A stretch of DNA of 64,000 bases from Morella rubra (Eukaryota; Streptophyta; Magnoliopsida; Fagales; Myricaceae), in the NCBI GenBank assembly GCA_003952965.2, contig RXIC02000436.1, forward strand, positions 62,001 to 126,000, read 5' to 3'. Position numbers and translations under genes: made by a program. The notes beneath the pieces were generated by a model, which was given only the letters and a program-made list of their open reading frames with translations, did no database searches and had not been told where the DNA came from. This document shows positions 10,789-22,033 of this stretch, one piece after another. Within the stretch, counting starts at the first letter, position 1. Each line of letters opens with the position of its first letter.

Positions 10789-12778
10789 ATAATATTGCAT
10801 CAGATAAGTTATGATGGGTAGAACACACTCAAAACAAAAAGGACTTAAATTCTAATTCATAAGCTAATTTGACCCAAATATCTGGGCTCAAAATACCTAA
10901 ATATAGTCTTCGGTTCGTTTTTTACCAAAAAATGCCCATTTATTAGAATACAAAATTTTCAATTTTCTGTACCATCTATTCTAGATTCTGTTATATTTTG
11001 AAATGGAACCAAAAAAAAAAACATCCTGACCCCACTTGCACTTGTCGATTCTCACAAGTGGGACCTCATTCGAACCCTGACTTATTTTCCCTTGAAGAAA
11101 ATCCCCAAATCCTCTCATCTCCTTTGTATCTCCTTCTGCAAGCATCCCTAGCCCTAAATTGCTACTGAAGATTAACTCTATTTCTCAAATCAAAGGAATC
11201 CCAAATTTGGAAGCATCTATTCGCATTTCTATACCTCGCGTGACTCGTGATGGTGTTTTCTGCAACTTGATACGTTTTTTGCAAGTGGGTAGCATTGCTG
11301 TGAAGTAGTAGCCACACCTTTACCCGAAGTTATGATGCCAGGGTGATATTTTGTTCTCCTGTCAGGGGTACAACTTATAGCAAAAACAAGAAAGCACTTT
11401 GGATATCTGAGGGGTGGTCTTGGATATTTACCCTATTCGAGAGATCTTTATTGCAAAGTGAAGAACTCATGATGCTAAACAATTTAGTCATGATGGTCTA
11501 CCCACTATCTAGTGCTTAAAATTTCGGGAGGGCTCTAAGAGTCTTGAGCAAAGCATAACCTCAAATACAGTTATCTTATCTATGTACCTCTAGTCTCTTG
11601 TACTCCCTAGATTTCTAGCTCTCTTTCATCTAAAACATCTGAGTTTTTTCCTAGCATAAGTGTTAACCCAACTTAAGAGTACACTTGAAGGTATCTAATT
11701 GAAATGATGTCCAACTTACCTAAAAGAGTGTGCAAAGGCACAACCAATTATTTAAACACATTAATCACGGCTTCTTGTATTTTCTTTTGAATCAAACAAG
11801 ACATGAGGTTACATTGAAAACCAACAATCCAAACACAGCTCAAAAGCCATGAAACAACCATGTCTATTAGTTGTTGAATGCTTGGAATATTCGGGTGCAA
11901 TACTAGAAGATGAGGGAACGGAAAAAAGGCACGAACCAAAGAAGATGGTAGACAAAACTATGAACCAAAGGAGAAGCTTCAACATCGGAGGGAGATTTTG
12001 AAGAAAATGGGTATGATTAGGGCACGGAGAAGTGGGATGCTTTTGAGAAAATGGCTTTCGGGGTCAGTGGGTCACGCGGGTTACAGAGGATTTCAGGAGT
12101 TGTGAAAAATCCGGTTTAGACCCTAATAACACTTAAAATGGGTGAATACGTGTTTTCTCTCTAATTAACGAAACAATAACAATTTTAAAATATGTTCTAA
12201 AATTGTTCAGCCTAGATATGCATAATAATCAACTCAATCAACAAATAAGCAGCGAAAAATTAAAACAAACTTCAATCACATAAGGAGACAAGAATTTAGT
12301 GACGAAGTGAAAACCTTTGAAAAACCATTCAAAGGAAAAACCACTCGGGCTAGCAGCCACCTAGAATCCACTAAGAAGAAAACCTTACAAATAGTGATTC
12401 AGACACGGGCAACCCCAGTTGCTTGACTCTGACAACCCTGATGTAATAATCTAAACCTCCCTGCTTAGACCCGCTCCGTGCGGCATTCCCCTCAGACCTT
12501 TGAGGATCTTCTTATGGATTCTTCACGAACAAACCTTGTTCTTCAGCACACCTTCAACACCATGAAGGTTACAGAGATATTTGGAGAAAGAAGAGAGAAA
12601 AACTCATCAATGTTGAAGCACTAATCTTCTTAGGTTTTTCTCTCAAGAGAGGAGGCACAAGTATGCTCAATGGAGGCCTCAATAAATTTCCAGGCGGCCT
12701 ACCCCGAAACCTAGTAGGGTTTCACGCAAAAGGAAAATTCAAAAATTTGGCAATTTTTGATATTCGTCGAAAGTCGCT
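10789..12778. other. Intergenic DNA, probably retroelement-derived in its second half
   Basis: No gene recognised. From about 12,100 to 12,770 the sequence has the composition of an old high-copy repeat (GC-richer, no ORF, no splice sites), but I found neither paired LTRs nor a primer-binding site. A retroelement origin is a guess from composition and from the attached 60-bp tandem repeat. Confidence 0.35.
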
Positions 12779-12926
12779 CGAGCGTATGTCGAGCGCTCAT
12801 CGCACGTGATGTCTCTGTATGAAAAATTCTTAAGAACGCTCGAGCGTCGGTCGAGCGTTTCGAACGTGATGTCTCTGTATGAAGAATTCTTAAGGACGCT
12901 CAAGCGCTGGTCGAACGTGATGTCGA
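12779..12926. repeat. 60-bp tandem repeat, about 2.4 units, with CGAGCG cores
   Basis: Units start near 12779, 12839 and 12899. Each has (T)CGAGCG or CAAGCG cores, then CACGTGATGTCTCTGTATGA or a variant and AATTCTTAAG(A/G)ACGC. Because 60 is divisible by three, short ORFs on both strands look repeat-like, but they are a by-product of the repeat. Confidence 0.8.
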
Positions 12927-13491
12927 CTTTGGACAGACCATCAACTCTACTCTTGAACAAATGTGAGGACCAAAATTACAACTCGTTTACGACATATTTT
13001 GGCTCGAATGATGCCAACACAAAAATGCACTAACAAGTTGGTTTTTTTTTTTCATGACTAATCAATGGCTTACGTGGCAGACATGTGGCATTTAAGGCTT
13101 AGGTGGTTTATGTTTCGGTGATACAGTGAACGGAATGGGGAGGAAGGATCATCGACAAACGAGTCAGTAAATAAAGGGATTGATTTTATCATTTTGGTAA
13201 CATAGGGACTAAATCGATTTTCTAGTATATCACATGGACTAATTTGGCATTTATCCCTTTATCTAATCCAATAAAACCAACCCTAACCGTACGTAGGTTA
13301 CTGCATGCGCGCGCTGTGTACACACCGATGATCACCAACCCAGGACCAGAACTTCTTCATTTTTTCATTAATTTCAACTTAGAAATATTGCCGAGAGTCC
13401 ACAATCCTATAATTAATGTTCTTTGATTAGTATTTATGCACAATTTTTATATGAATATTTCAACCTAGCTATATCGATAGCCGAATCAATC

Positions 13492-13494
<3 letters not shown>
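12927..13494. other. Intergenic; possible half of a MITE
   Basis: The segment 13180-13262 (TAACATAGGGACTAAATCGA ... GGACTAATTTGGCATTTATC) resembles one terminal arm of the foldback elements common in this window, but no opposite arm was found. Otherwise no feature. Confidence 0.35.
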
Positions 13495-13539
<45 letters not shown>

Positions 13540-13544
13540 TATAT
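13495..13544. repeat. (TA)n microsatellite
   Basis: About 50 bp of nearly perfect TA dinucleotides with one phase break. Confidence 0.95.
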
Positions 13545-14404
13545 TCATCTTATAATTTAGTATATATTTAATATCAATGACACGGGACCGAAACAGAGAA
13601 CAAATTTCACCTTAATGGGAAGACAATGTCTCTAAATTTGAGACAAAATATAATGGAAATATATATTGGATTATAAACTTGTCAACTATATATTTGATTA
13701 TAACGACGAAAAAAATGGACTCAGTACGATGAATGAAACTTCTATTGGACGATTGCAGAAAATTCGAAATGATTTCATTCTTCAATTTAATCCACAAATC
13801 GCAGTGCTGTTTCTGACAAGGATAGTCTTGAAGATTTTGGAGAGTATTGTTCAGAATGTTACAAAAGACAAAAAAAAACTCAACTACAGCCACGACTGTA
13901 ATATTTGAAGATGGAATTTGTCTCCTTTGAGCACCATATATTATGTATATTATATACCTCGTCAAAAATTGTCATCCTTTCATCATTACATATAATATAT
14001 ATATATATGAAATGGCCTGGTAGATATTTCCTATATCACGAAGAGATTCATATACACATGGGTGCATAAATTATTACCCACTTCTGTGCTCGATCCAATT
14101 GACCACGTAGAATATTATAAAAGCTCCACTAGCTAGAGTAATCTCAATGGAGATTGTGATTTCAGTAATCTATCCAATTATATCGGATTTCAAACTGGAC
14201 ATAAATACATTTAGACAAATTTTGCAGGTGGAGTAGTACTTTTTATGTTTTTCCTTCCGGTCATGCAATGATTCCAGCTATTAGGAAATATAATATTCAA
14301 TGTTAATTGTCGTGATTTTCTTTCTTTAATTTGAGTCTAATTGGAACAGTAATTTTTTTTGAAAAAAAAAATAATTGAATAGAATTTAAATTCGGCATAT
14401 AAAT
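13545..14404. other. Intergenic, no gene seen
   Basis: AT-rich. Overlapping ORFs on opposite strands at 13612-13965 and 13666-13908 are mutually shadowing, low-complexity and unrecognised. Confidence 0.5.
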
Positions 14405-14957
14405 AGGACTTAATTGCACCCAGGACCCCTGAGGTATAAGGTTGCAAATGAGCCCCTGAGGTAACGTTTTCAACAAATAGACCTATGAGTTAGAGTTTAA
14501 GTCAAATCGAGAGCCATCCATCTATTTTCCATTAGCTCTATTAACGGTTATTGCTGTCAGGGTTTTAAAATCCACGTCATAACGAATTAGAAAGCGTCAC
14601 CTGTCCAATTAAAACGTTCATGCCACATCTGCACCAGGTGTCTGTAATAGGGAGAACGACGTCGCCTTATTAAGTTTTTTCTTTTTCTTTTTTTTTTATT
14701 AGGTACTGTGAGCTGACAGACACCTTACGCAGATGTGACATGAATATTTTAACTGGACAAGTAACGCTTTTTAATTTGTTATGACGTGGATTTTAAAGCT
14801 CTGACAGTAATAGCCGTTAACGGAGTTTATAGGAAATGGACGGAAGGACCTCGATTTGACTTAAACTCTATCTCAGGGTTTATTTGTTGAAAACGTTACC
14901 TCATAGACTTATTTATAACCTTTATATACCTCAAAGTCATAAGTGCAATTAAGCCTA
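14405..14957. mobile_element. Foldback MITE with ~245-bp terminal inverted repeats
   Basis: The arms at 14405-14650 and 14710-14957 are inverted copies. The outermost AGGACTTAATTGCAC pairs with GTGCAATTAAGCCT. Inside, GAGGTAACGTTTTCAACAAAT and AAAATCCACGTCATAAC occur on opposite strands in the two arms. The loop is about 60 bp and pyrimidine-rich. Noncoding. Insertion age looks moderate, with scattered substitutions between the arms. Confidence 0.88.
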
Positions 14958-17015
14958 TAAATAGCATATATTTTATATTGGTCTTTCAACAACAGTCATA
15001 TAATATTGCGTACTAATGGTTCTTTCTTGGCATCAGAGTTTAAAGATCTCGGCAGGCAGTACAGTAAGAACTAGAATTTCACAATGCCTATAAGCCTAGA
15101 CTCAACGAACAGTAGGAAGCAATGTTTTACTCAAACATAAATACCCCCAAAGAAAAAATAAACTCCCTGATTGGAAACGAGTGGAATTCAAGCTTATCGT
15201 GAGATCAGGGAACAGACGCCAGCAAACAGTATCCACACAACTGAATCGAAGTCACAAAGCACATGTAGCTACCGTGCAACTTATTAAGGGTCCAACCTTT
15301 GACTCGACGGTCAAGCAAATGACGGGCCGGGTCGACTGGTAGAAAAACAAGCGTGGGCTGGTTAGAATGTGATGGAAATGCCGACCTACCAGACCACTGC
15401 GAAAACGTACCTTCATAGACCTACTCCATGTCGGCTCACGTCCTCACTTAGTGGTCGTCAAGTCCCGCAGTGACCTTTACCCACCGCCCTTGAAACCTAC
15501 TTCGCCTTTGAATTGTAGAGGAGTGAACAGTAGGTCCATTATTTACATCAGGGAGATACGACACGCGCGAGGTCGTTTTCTGTGCACAGATTTTAAATGG
15601 ATTTGGTTGCGGCTTAGTTTTTGTTCTTGTCTATTTAAATATCTTCTATTTCCTCCCGATATTTTCATGATTTTTTTGGTAAAAACTTCTCAAATATTTT
15701 CGTCAATATTTATTTACGTGTACGAGTTCTTTGTTCTCATAAGTGCTGTATAATAATTAATCATCAAAAGGAAATTTTTGACTGACCGTCTCTTCCTGAT
15801 CTAATCCAAGCAACATTAGCAGGAAAGTGTCATTTTATTTCAACGATCATTAGGAAGTGAAAGATATAATTAAGCACGATCAGTTGTGTACATGAACGGT
15901 ACTGGCACGCGTTGTTCTTGTGGCGGGACAGGACCGCAGTGCCTACAGTGGAGTGGAGTACAATTCTCAACCTTACCCATTTTTTTATGGTAACGGGAAA
16001 AATTTAGAGAGGTTAGTATGGGATCCATAGCCCTCGCAATCGTTATTTAAGTTGACTTGGATCTGATCTATGTGAAGAATCAATCTCAATTAACGATCTA
16101 AATAACTAACATACATTTCAAATAAGTGACAATTTTATGAATGAGGTAAATTGCTTGATTTTTTTTTTTTGACAATTTAATATCTGTTAGAGCATTGGAA
16201 CGGGTAAAAAAAAATGTGCACATTTCTGACCTAAATCTGTCTAGCAAGATAGTTTTCTTAGGGTAGTCCGCACATAACATGCCCTACAACCTTATACATG
16301 GTTAGTCTTGAACTTGTCTCATGGTAAGAGTTTTAATTATACGCCAATATGGTTCGAATTTAATACGTAGAGCACATGAAGGGCGACCTCAAAACTATTA
16401 GGCTAACGCCCAGAGACAATATATATATATATTGGAAACTGGTTTTCAAAGTTAGATTTGTTGATGTCACTTGCTTAATATCCATACTCATGACAGCTAT
16501 CTAACTCTTATAGCAAAGTTGGCCGAGTCATAGTCAAATGCCTGACCTGACCTACTGCAGAACAAATCCATAAGTTATGTAACGCAAATAAAATGTCGTT
16601 TCACTTGCAGGCCGGCGCAAAACTTGGTCAAATAATTAGGCTCCTTTTCACAATATTTAAAATTGGTATGCTTTTAGTCAAAGGTCAGCTCCAGCCTCCA
16701 GGTATAGGTAGAGCGTCAAATTTGTTCCACAACTTACAAGGAAGGATGTACGAAATTATTATTGTCATCGGACCCGGGATGCATGCCTTCAAAGCTGTCC
16801 TCTTTCGTGTCTTGTCAAACAAATGGAGGCATGCTCTTTAAAGGAAAAGCCAAGACGGATAAGTAAGAAAATAATTGGACTGCAAATCTGGGCCCATTTC
16901 CAACAGCAGAAAGTACAGCAATTGATGCCTATGCAATTCTGGGCCCATTAAGGTAGTTCGTTGAGTCCCATTTCATGCCCTGCCGAGTGATAAACTCTAG
17001 GCTTATTCGGATCCG
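14958..17015. other. Gene-poor intergenic DNA
   Basis: Only short unrecognised ORFs. A TGGCATCAGAG at 15028-15038 recalls a plant LTR-retrotransposon primer-binding site, but no flanking LTR or gag-pol was found. Confidence 0.5.
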
Positions 17016-17211
17016 TTAGGAGCGCGTTTGTGTTTTAAAATATTTAAAATTTTTTTAAATTTTAAGAATTTTTTAAATCTTGAAATTTATTTGAGTTTGT
17101 AAAAAGTGTAAAGTGAATGCGTAAAAGTGTGAAGTTTATTAAAATTTATAAAATATATTTATTATGGTAAAAATTTTAAAACCCAAATAATCGGAGAAAC
17201 AAAGGCCCTAA
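17016..17211. mobile_element. Tourist-like MITE, copy 2
   Basis: About 195 bp with ends GGAGCGCGTTTGTGTTTT and GAGAAACAAAGGCCC, flanked by TTA and TAA. The internal GAGTTTGTAAAAAGTGTAA and GCGTAAAAGT match the element at 6039-6220, so the two are probably diverged copies of one family. Confidence 0.6.
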
Positions 17212-17524
17212 ATATGGAAAAGTTTGGTCACTGACTACATTCAGTGCATCGTTCCGTGGGCCTCTTGTATTCCAGCCTGGAACTTTCCTATCACAAAAAA
17301 GTTAATCGAGTGACATACCATATAGCTTTGTAAAATAAAAAATAAAAAAGACATACCATGTAGCTTTAGCCTTTATCCTGTTCATCTTTTCGAAGAAAAA
17401 AATAATAATCTCTATCCTGATTCCTGCATGGGTTATATTGAATAATTTTAAAGAAATATTGACAATTTGGAATGTCAAAGTATTATATGATTATAACGAA
17501 GGAACGTTTGACCCAAGTAGAATT

Positions 17525-18390
17525 TTTTTAAAAAAATATTAAATTACTCCATACATCTTTAGGATTTGACCTTTTCTCATATTGGTTCTCATGGTTCGAT
17601 TTTTCCTAAAAAAATTCTTAAGGTGAAGACCCATTACCAAATAGATCCTGTCGTCAACTCATTAACGGAAATGCACACGTGGCTAACGGCTTACACGTGA
17701 AAATTTACAGCTGGATTTTTTAAAAAATCCCGCTCAATTGTAATGTGACACGTGTCAGTAAAATAAATAAAAATAAAATATTTAAAAAATAATAAAAAAT
17801 TAATAAAAAAAAAATAAAATAAAGAAGAAGAAGCCGGATCGGGCCGATCCTTTCCTAGTGGAGGGGCCTCCATTGGCCGCGAGGAGATTTTGGCCGCCCA
17901 GTTCACAAAGGGAGGAGGAGTCCCTCAGCCGCCCCAGAGCACCACCCAGGGTGGAGACGGGATTCCTCCTTCCTCCGCTGGCCGCCTAGTTCTGGGCGAG
18001 CAGAATCTCCCGACGGCCAATGGAGGGGGCTTCCACAGTAACCCCTCCACCGGGAAAAGATCGAGGGTCCTCGATTAGGGTTTTTTTTTTTTACCATTAA
18101 AAAAAATTAATTAATTTTAGATTAATTTTTTATTTTTTAAAATATTTTTATATTTATTTACTGACACGTGTCACATTGCGATTGGGCGAGAATTTTTTAA
18201 AAATTCAGCTGTCAATTTTCACGTGTAAGCGATTAGCCACGTGTGCATTTCCGTCCAATGAATTGACGGCAGGATCTATTTGATAATGAGTCCTCACCTA
18301 AGATATTTTTAGGAAAAATCTAACCCTGAGGACCAATCTGGAAAAAAGTCAAACTCCAGAGACGTGTGGACTAATTTAGCCTAAAAAAAA
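17525..18390. mobile_element. Large foldback element with GC-rich inner stems
   Basis: The arms run about 17525-17915 and 18000-18390. Outer parts pair well: CAAATAGATCCTG(T/C)CGTCAA, GGAAATGCACACGTGGCTAA, CTTACACGTGAAAATT and TGTGACACGTGTCAGTAAA all recur inverted. After an AT-rich section the pairing resumes in a GC-rich inner segment (GGAGGGGCCTCCATTGGCCG on the left against CCCCTCCATTGGCCG on the right, reversed). The loop is under 100 bp. The total of 866 bp could form a single hairpin with arms near 390 bp. The GC-rich centre stands out sharply from the neighbouring DNA and may be captured host sequence. A short ORF through it (17890-18078) has no family resemblance. Confidence 0.85.
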
Positions 18391-18986
18391 TACTGGTTTT
18401 GAACTCTTACAGTGGAATAGTCATTCCAACAACTATCAACCATGAGGAAGAGTTGTTTAAGATATCAACTTTCGATTCAACGTGGTAGCTTTTTTTAATC
18501 AATGTGTATTAATTTACTATTTTCGGTTACGTCTCCTGATTTAGATAGAAGAAAACTATTTTTAACACTGTAATTTACAAAAAGAGGAACTCCAATCTTA
18601 AGGGTTGGCCTAATCGTCTAAGTTTGAGACTTCAGTCTTCAGGTGTACTCACTTCAACATCTCCGCGTAGATGCTATCAATTCTTTGTCTCCACAGTCCA
18701 CTCCCAAGGCAGCAAGGCTTATAAAAAATTACTATGTTTGCGTGGAATATGAAGACTTGAGATTAACCGGGTCGAAGCAAATCCAGCCCAGCCCAGCCCA
18801 AATCCAATAACCAAAATTACAAGCCCAAATAGTTAGTTCGTACCGTGGAGGTAAATACAGTTTAATGAGACCACAAGAATAATTGGCATGCCGAAAATGG
18901 ACTTGCCATACGGAATAGTCTCGTCATAGTCTGGAATAAATTTGAATGGATACGTATGTTGTCGTCTATGACTCTATCAGTCTATT
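18391..18986. other. Intergenic, no gene seen
   Basis: Lies between a foldback element and a hAT element. No ORF or repeat with recognisable ends. Confidence 0.5.
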
Positions 18987-20243
18987 GTAACACGCAGTGG
19001 CGGAACCAGGAATTTAATCTAAGGGGGTCGAATTCTTAAGGAAAAATGACAAAAAAAATTTTTTACTATGTAATGCAAAAAAATATCTTAGAGTTAAAAA
19101 ATCAAAAATTAAGGACTAAAAACAAAAAAATTAGATCCTATGAGACTGCATATTCTGAAAACGTTGTAAAATAGCTTCGTTCTCAATAGTATTCGTTTCG
19201 GAAGTAGCAGCCACATTAGGAGTACTAGACAACTACGCTAGCTGGCTTTTTTATCAAAAACTTATCCATTATCTAAACAAAACAAAATTCATCACTCTAA
19301 TTTCATAACCTAATCACAGTAATCACAATTTCACAATAGTCCTAATCACAATTTCAATATAATGCACAATTAAATCCTAATCAAAGATTCTCAATAATCT
19401 CAATCAAATTCATAATCACAATATAAAATTCATCACATTACTCATCAAAAATTAAAATAAATTCATCACAGATTCACAAACATTTAACAATTTAAATTCA
19501 TGTTGATTTAATCTATGATATAAATTCATCACATTACTCTGATTATCTTAAGGAAGCCTGTAAGATCATCTAAATGTTGCAAACTTACATCTTTTAAGGA
19601 CAGATATATGTAGGGAATCTTAGTCTCTTCACATAAGATTGGAATGTGTGTAATCACATCAATAAGAGATATATTCCCAGCTATCACACATAATCTGCAT
19701 TCCACATAGGGAGGGAAAAAACTTTTACAACTTCAAACGAAAAAAATCAATCCAATAATCTAAGTTGCAATTATCAATATCAAACGGGACAAAATCCTTA
19801 TTTTTCAATTTCAGGACATTTGTATAATGAGAGCAATCTCTATCCCACTACCATCCTTAAACTTTATTTCTCACTCATGCTCATTACTATCAGCTCATTA
19901 TTCATCTCTAATTGACATGAGACTTGAAAAGTTTCAGTTTATTTTTTTTTTATTCGAGAACATAAAACAAGAATTCATCACAATTTAAATTCATCAATTT
20001 CAAGTTAATAATTTCACAATTTGAATCAGAGAACAAAAATTCACAAATTCATGTTGATGAATTTAACAATTTGAATTTATGAATTCATCACAATTTATGA
20101 ATCAGAGTACATAATCTATTAATGAGGGTGGGCTGGGCTCTTAACACATATAAAAAAAAAAAAAAAAATAAAATTGAATGAATTTTCAGGCCATGGGGCG
20201 GCTGCCCCCATGGTCGACACGTGGTTCCACCCCTGGTAACACG
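18987..20243. mobile_element. Non-autonomous hAT element with intact 8-bp target duplication
   Basis: GTAACACG at 18987-18994 and again at 20236-20243 is an exact 8-bp target-site duplication. Between them (18995-20235, 1241 bp) the ends read CAGTGGCGGAACCA and, inverted, CAGGGGTGGAACCA, a hAT-type terminal repeat. The subterminal AAGGGGGTCGAATTC is of the kind seen in plant hAT elements encoding DUF4371 transposases. The interior is AT-rich, with runs of CAAATTCATCACA-like sequence and no transposase ORF, so it would depend on a transposase supplied elsewhere. The perfect duplication argues for a fairly recent insertion. Confidence 0.92.
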
Positions 20244-20673
20244 ATTGTATGTATGTCACGAGGAGTACTGCATACATTAATTATTTGAGACAAAAAATAA
20301 ATAAAACAAAAAAACAATGAATCTCGATTAACGCAATCATGTGCGTGATTTTATTGTACTTAAAGCGTGTATACGACAGATATACTCGATACACGTCAAA
20401 ATCTCTCCCTTTTTTTTTTCTTTTTTTTTTTTTTTAACAGAATTCGTATTTATATATCAATAGTTTATCAGAAACCTAAGTATAAAAGATGAAGAAGAAT
20501 ATAAAACATAGGAACTAAAAATATATATTTTTGCAGTAACAGTTGCAGCAGCTTCAACTTTCCGCACACAAACCTCCACTTTATTGCATACCTGCGCTGC
20601 CACGTTAAGAACCACCACGATAATCATACAAGTTTAAAGAATTTGGATGGAAGTATACTTATGATATTTATAC
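20244..20673. other. Intergenic, no gene seen
   Basis: AT-rich with long T tracts near 20405-20435. Confidence 0.5.
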
Positions 20674-21130
20674 AAATTATAGGATTAAGTATCTATTTCG
20701 TCTCTAAGTTTTGACCTTTTTAATAAATCATCCTTCAATTTTCAAATTGATCACAGAGGTCTTGAGTTTATAATTTTTGTCAAAAAAGTCATTCTCTAAA
20801 ATTTTATTCTCAAAGTTAATGGTTCATATGGAATTATAAATTTGACACATTTCACCCAAAACTAAACGTATGTGACTTATATTTTTTTAAAATATTTTTT
20901 TTTGTTTTTATTTTTAAAAAACAATACATTAAGAAAAAAAATTTGTAAGTCACAACGTTTTAGTTTTAAGTGATATGTATAAACTTGTTATTGGAATTTA
21001 AATTAAACGAAAATTATTTGTTTGATAAAAATTGTAAACTCAAAAACCTTTATGATCAATTTAAAAATCGAATGACGATTTGTTAAAATTGATCAAAATC
21101 TAATGACTAAATGGGTACATGACCCTATAA
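20674..21130. mobile_element. Foldback MITE with ~200-bp terminal inverted repeats
   Basis: The left arm (20674-20887) begins AAATTATAGGATTAAGTA and the right arm (20940-21130) ends CATGACCCTATAATTT. Pairing continues inward (TCAAATTGATCA(C/T)A and the CTTGAGTTTATAATTTTTGT region against its inverted partner), down to a T/A-rich loop. Noncoding. Confidence 0.8.
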
Positions 21131-22033
21131 TTTAACACTGACTTAAGCTGATTAGTGGAGTGAGAACTATTTTAAGTGAATATTAATGAAGTTTATTTTG
21201 TTTTACATAAAATGTTGGGAACTATAGACTTCTGAATGTTAGAAAGAGATTAGATATATTTTTTTCTTATTTTAGAGTGGCCTTTTTCTCAATTCTTGGA
21301 ATAAAATATAGATACTTTCTTTTTTCTATACTTTTCGTGGACGGGGTATGTGACTATGTGTTAGTGGTGAACACTGGGGGCAATCTTATGAAGCCTAATA
21401 AAAATTTTTAGATTTTCTTTTTATTTGTTTATAAATTTCAAAAAATTAAATCCTATGTTTATACTCCATTTGTTTCTGTTTAAAACTTTTGGTAGATACC
21501 ATTAATTCTTTTTACATAATTATATGAGTTTACGGATTGTACTGACTCATTTAAAAACATAACACATTATTAATTAGTTTGCTCGTCAAAGCAAAAAATT
21601 CTACGTCAGGGGACGTTATTTGTTTTTGTCGTATTCATGAGTTAGAAGGGTTTTGTTTTCCCCCAGCTTTTAAGGAGGATAAAAGAATTTTTTTTTTCCT
21701 TATAAAAATGGAGGAACCGAATGGATTTTCCATCTTTTAGGGCCGAAGAGGGGGGGGTTTTTCTTTTGCAATTTTCTTGTGGAGACCCAAGGGTTTAATC
21801 AATTGGGCTACAAGAGACTTTTCAGATCTTGTTCACAATTTGGGGCCCAAGGGAATGTTTTGGGTGTCCTGCAACTGTGTCGCCCCACCCTCGGCCGCTA
21901 ATATCTATTCACATAGGCTATGGCTGTGTAGATGTCCGTTTCCATAGAGAAAGAGAGATAAGATCAGGCTGGAAAAGAGATTTGATTGATACCTCTTTGC
22001 CCATAGTTTTTGCTAGTCAATGGGGCAGAGTGA
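21131..22033. other. Intergenic / 3' flank of the Cys-rich peptide gene
   Basis: No gene recognised. The last ~200 bp before 22034 should hold the 3' UTR of the minus-strand small gene. Confidence 0.45.

Noticed and set aside
15028-15038. TGGCATCAGAG resembling an LTR-retrotransposon primer-binding site
   Set aside because: Mismatched to the usual TGGTATCAGAG and not flanked by any LTR end or gag-pol sequence.
17890-18097. ORFs on both strands in the GC-rich core of the foldback
   Set aside because: Explained by the GC-rich inverted repeat; no conserved motif, no start context and no splice partner.
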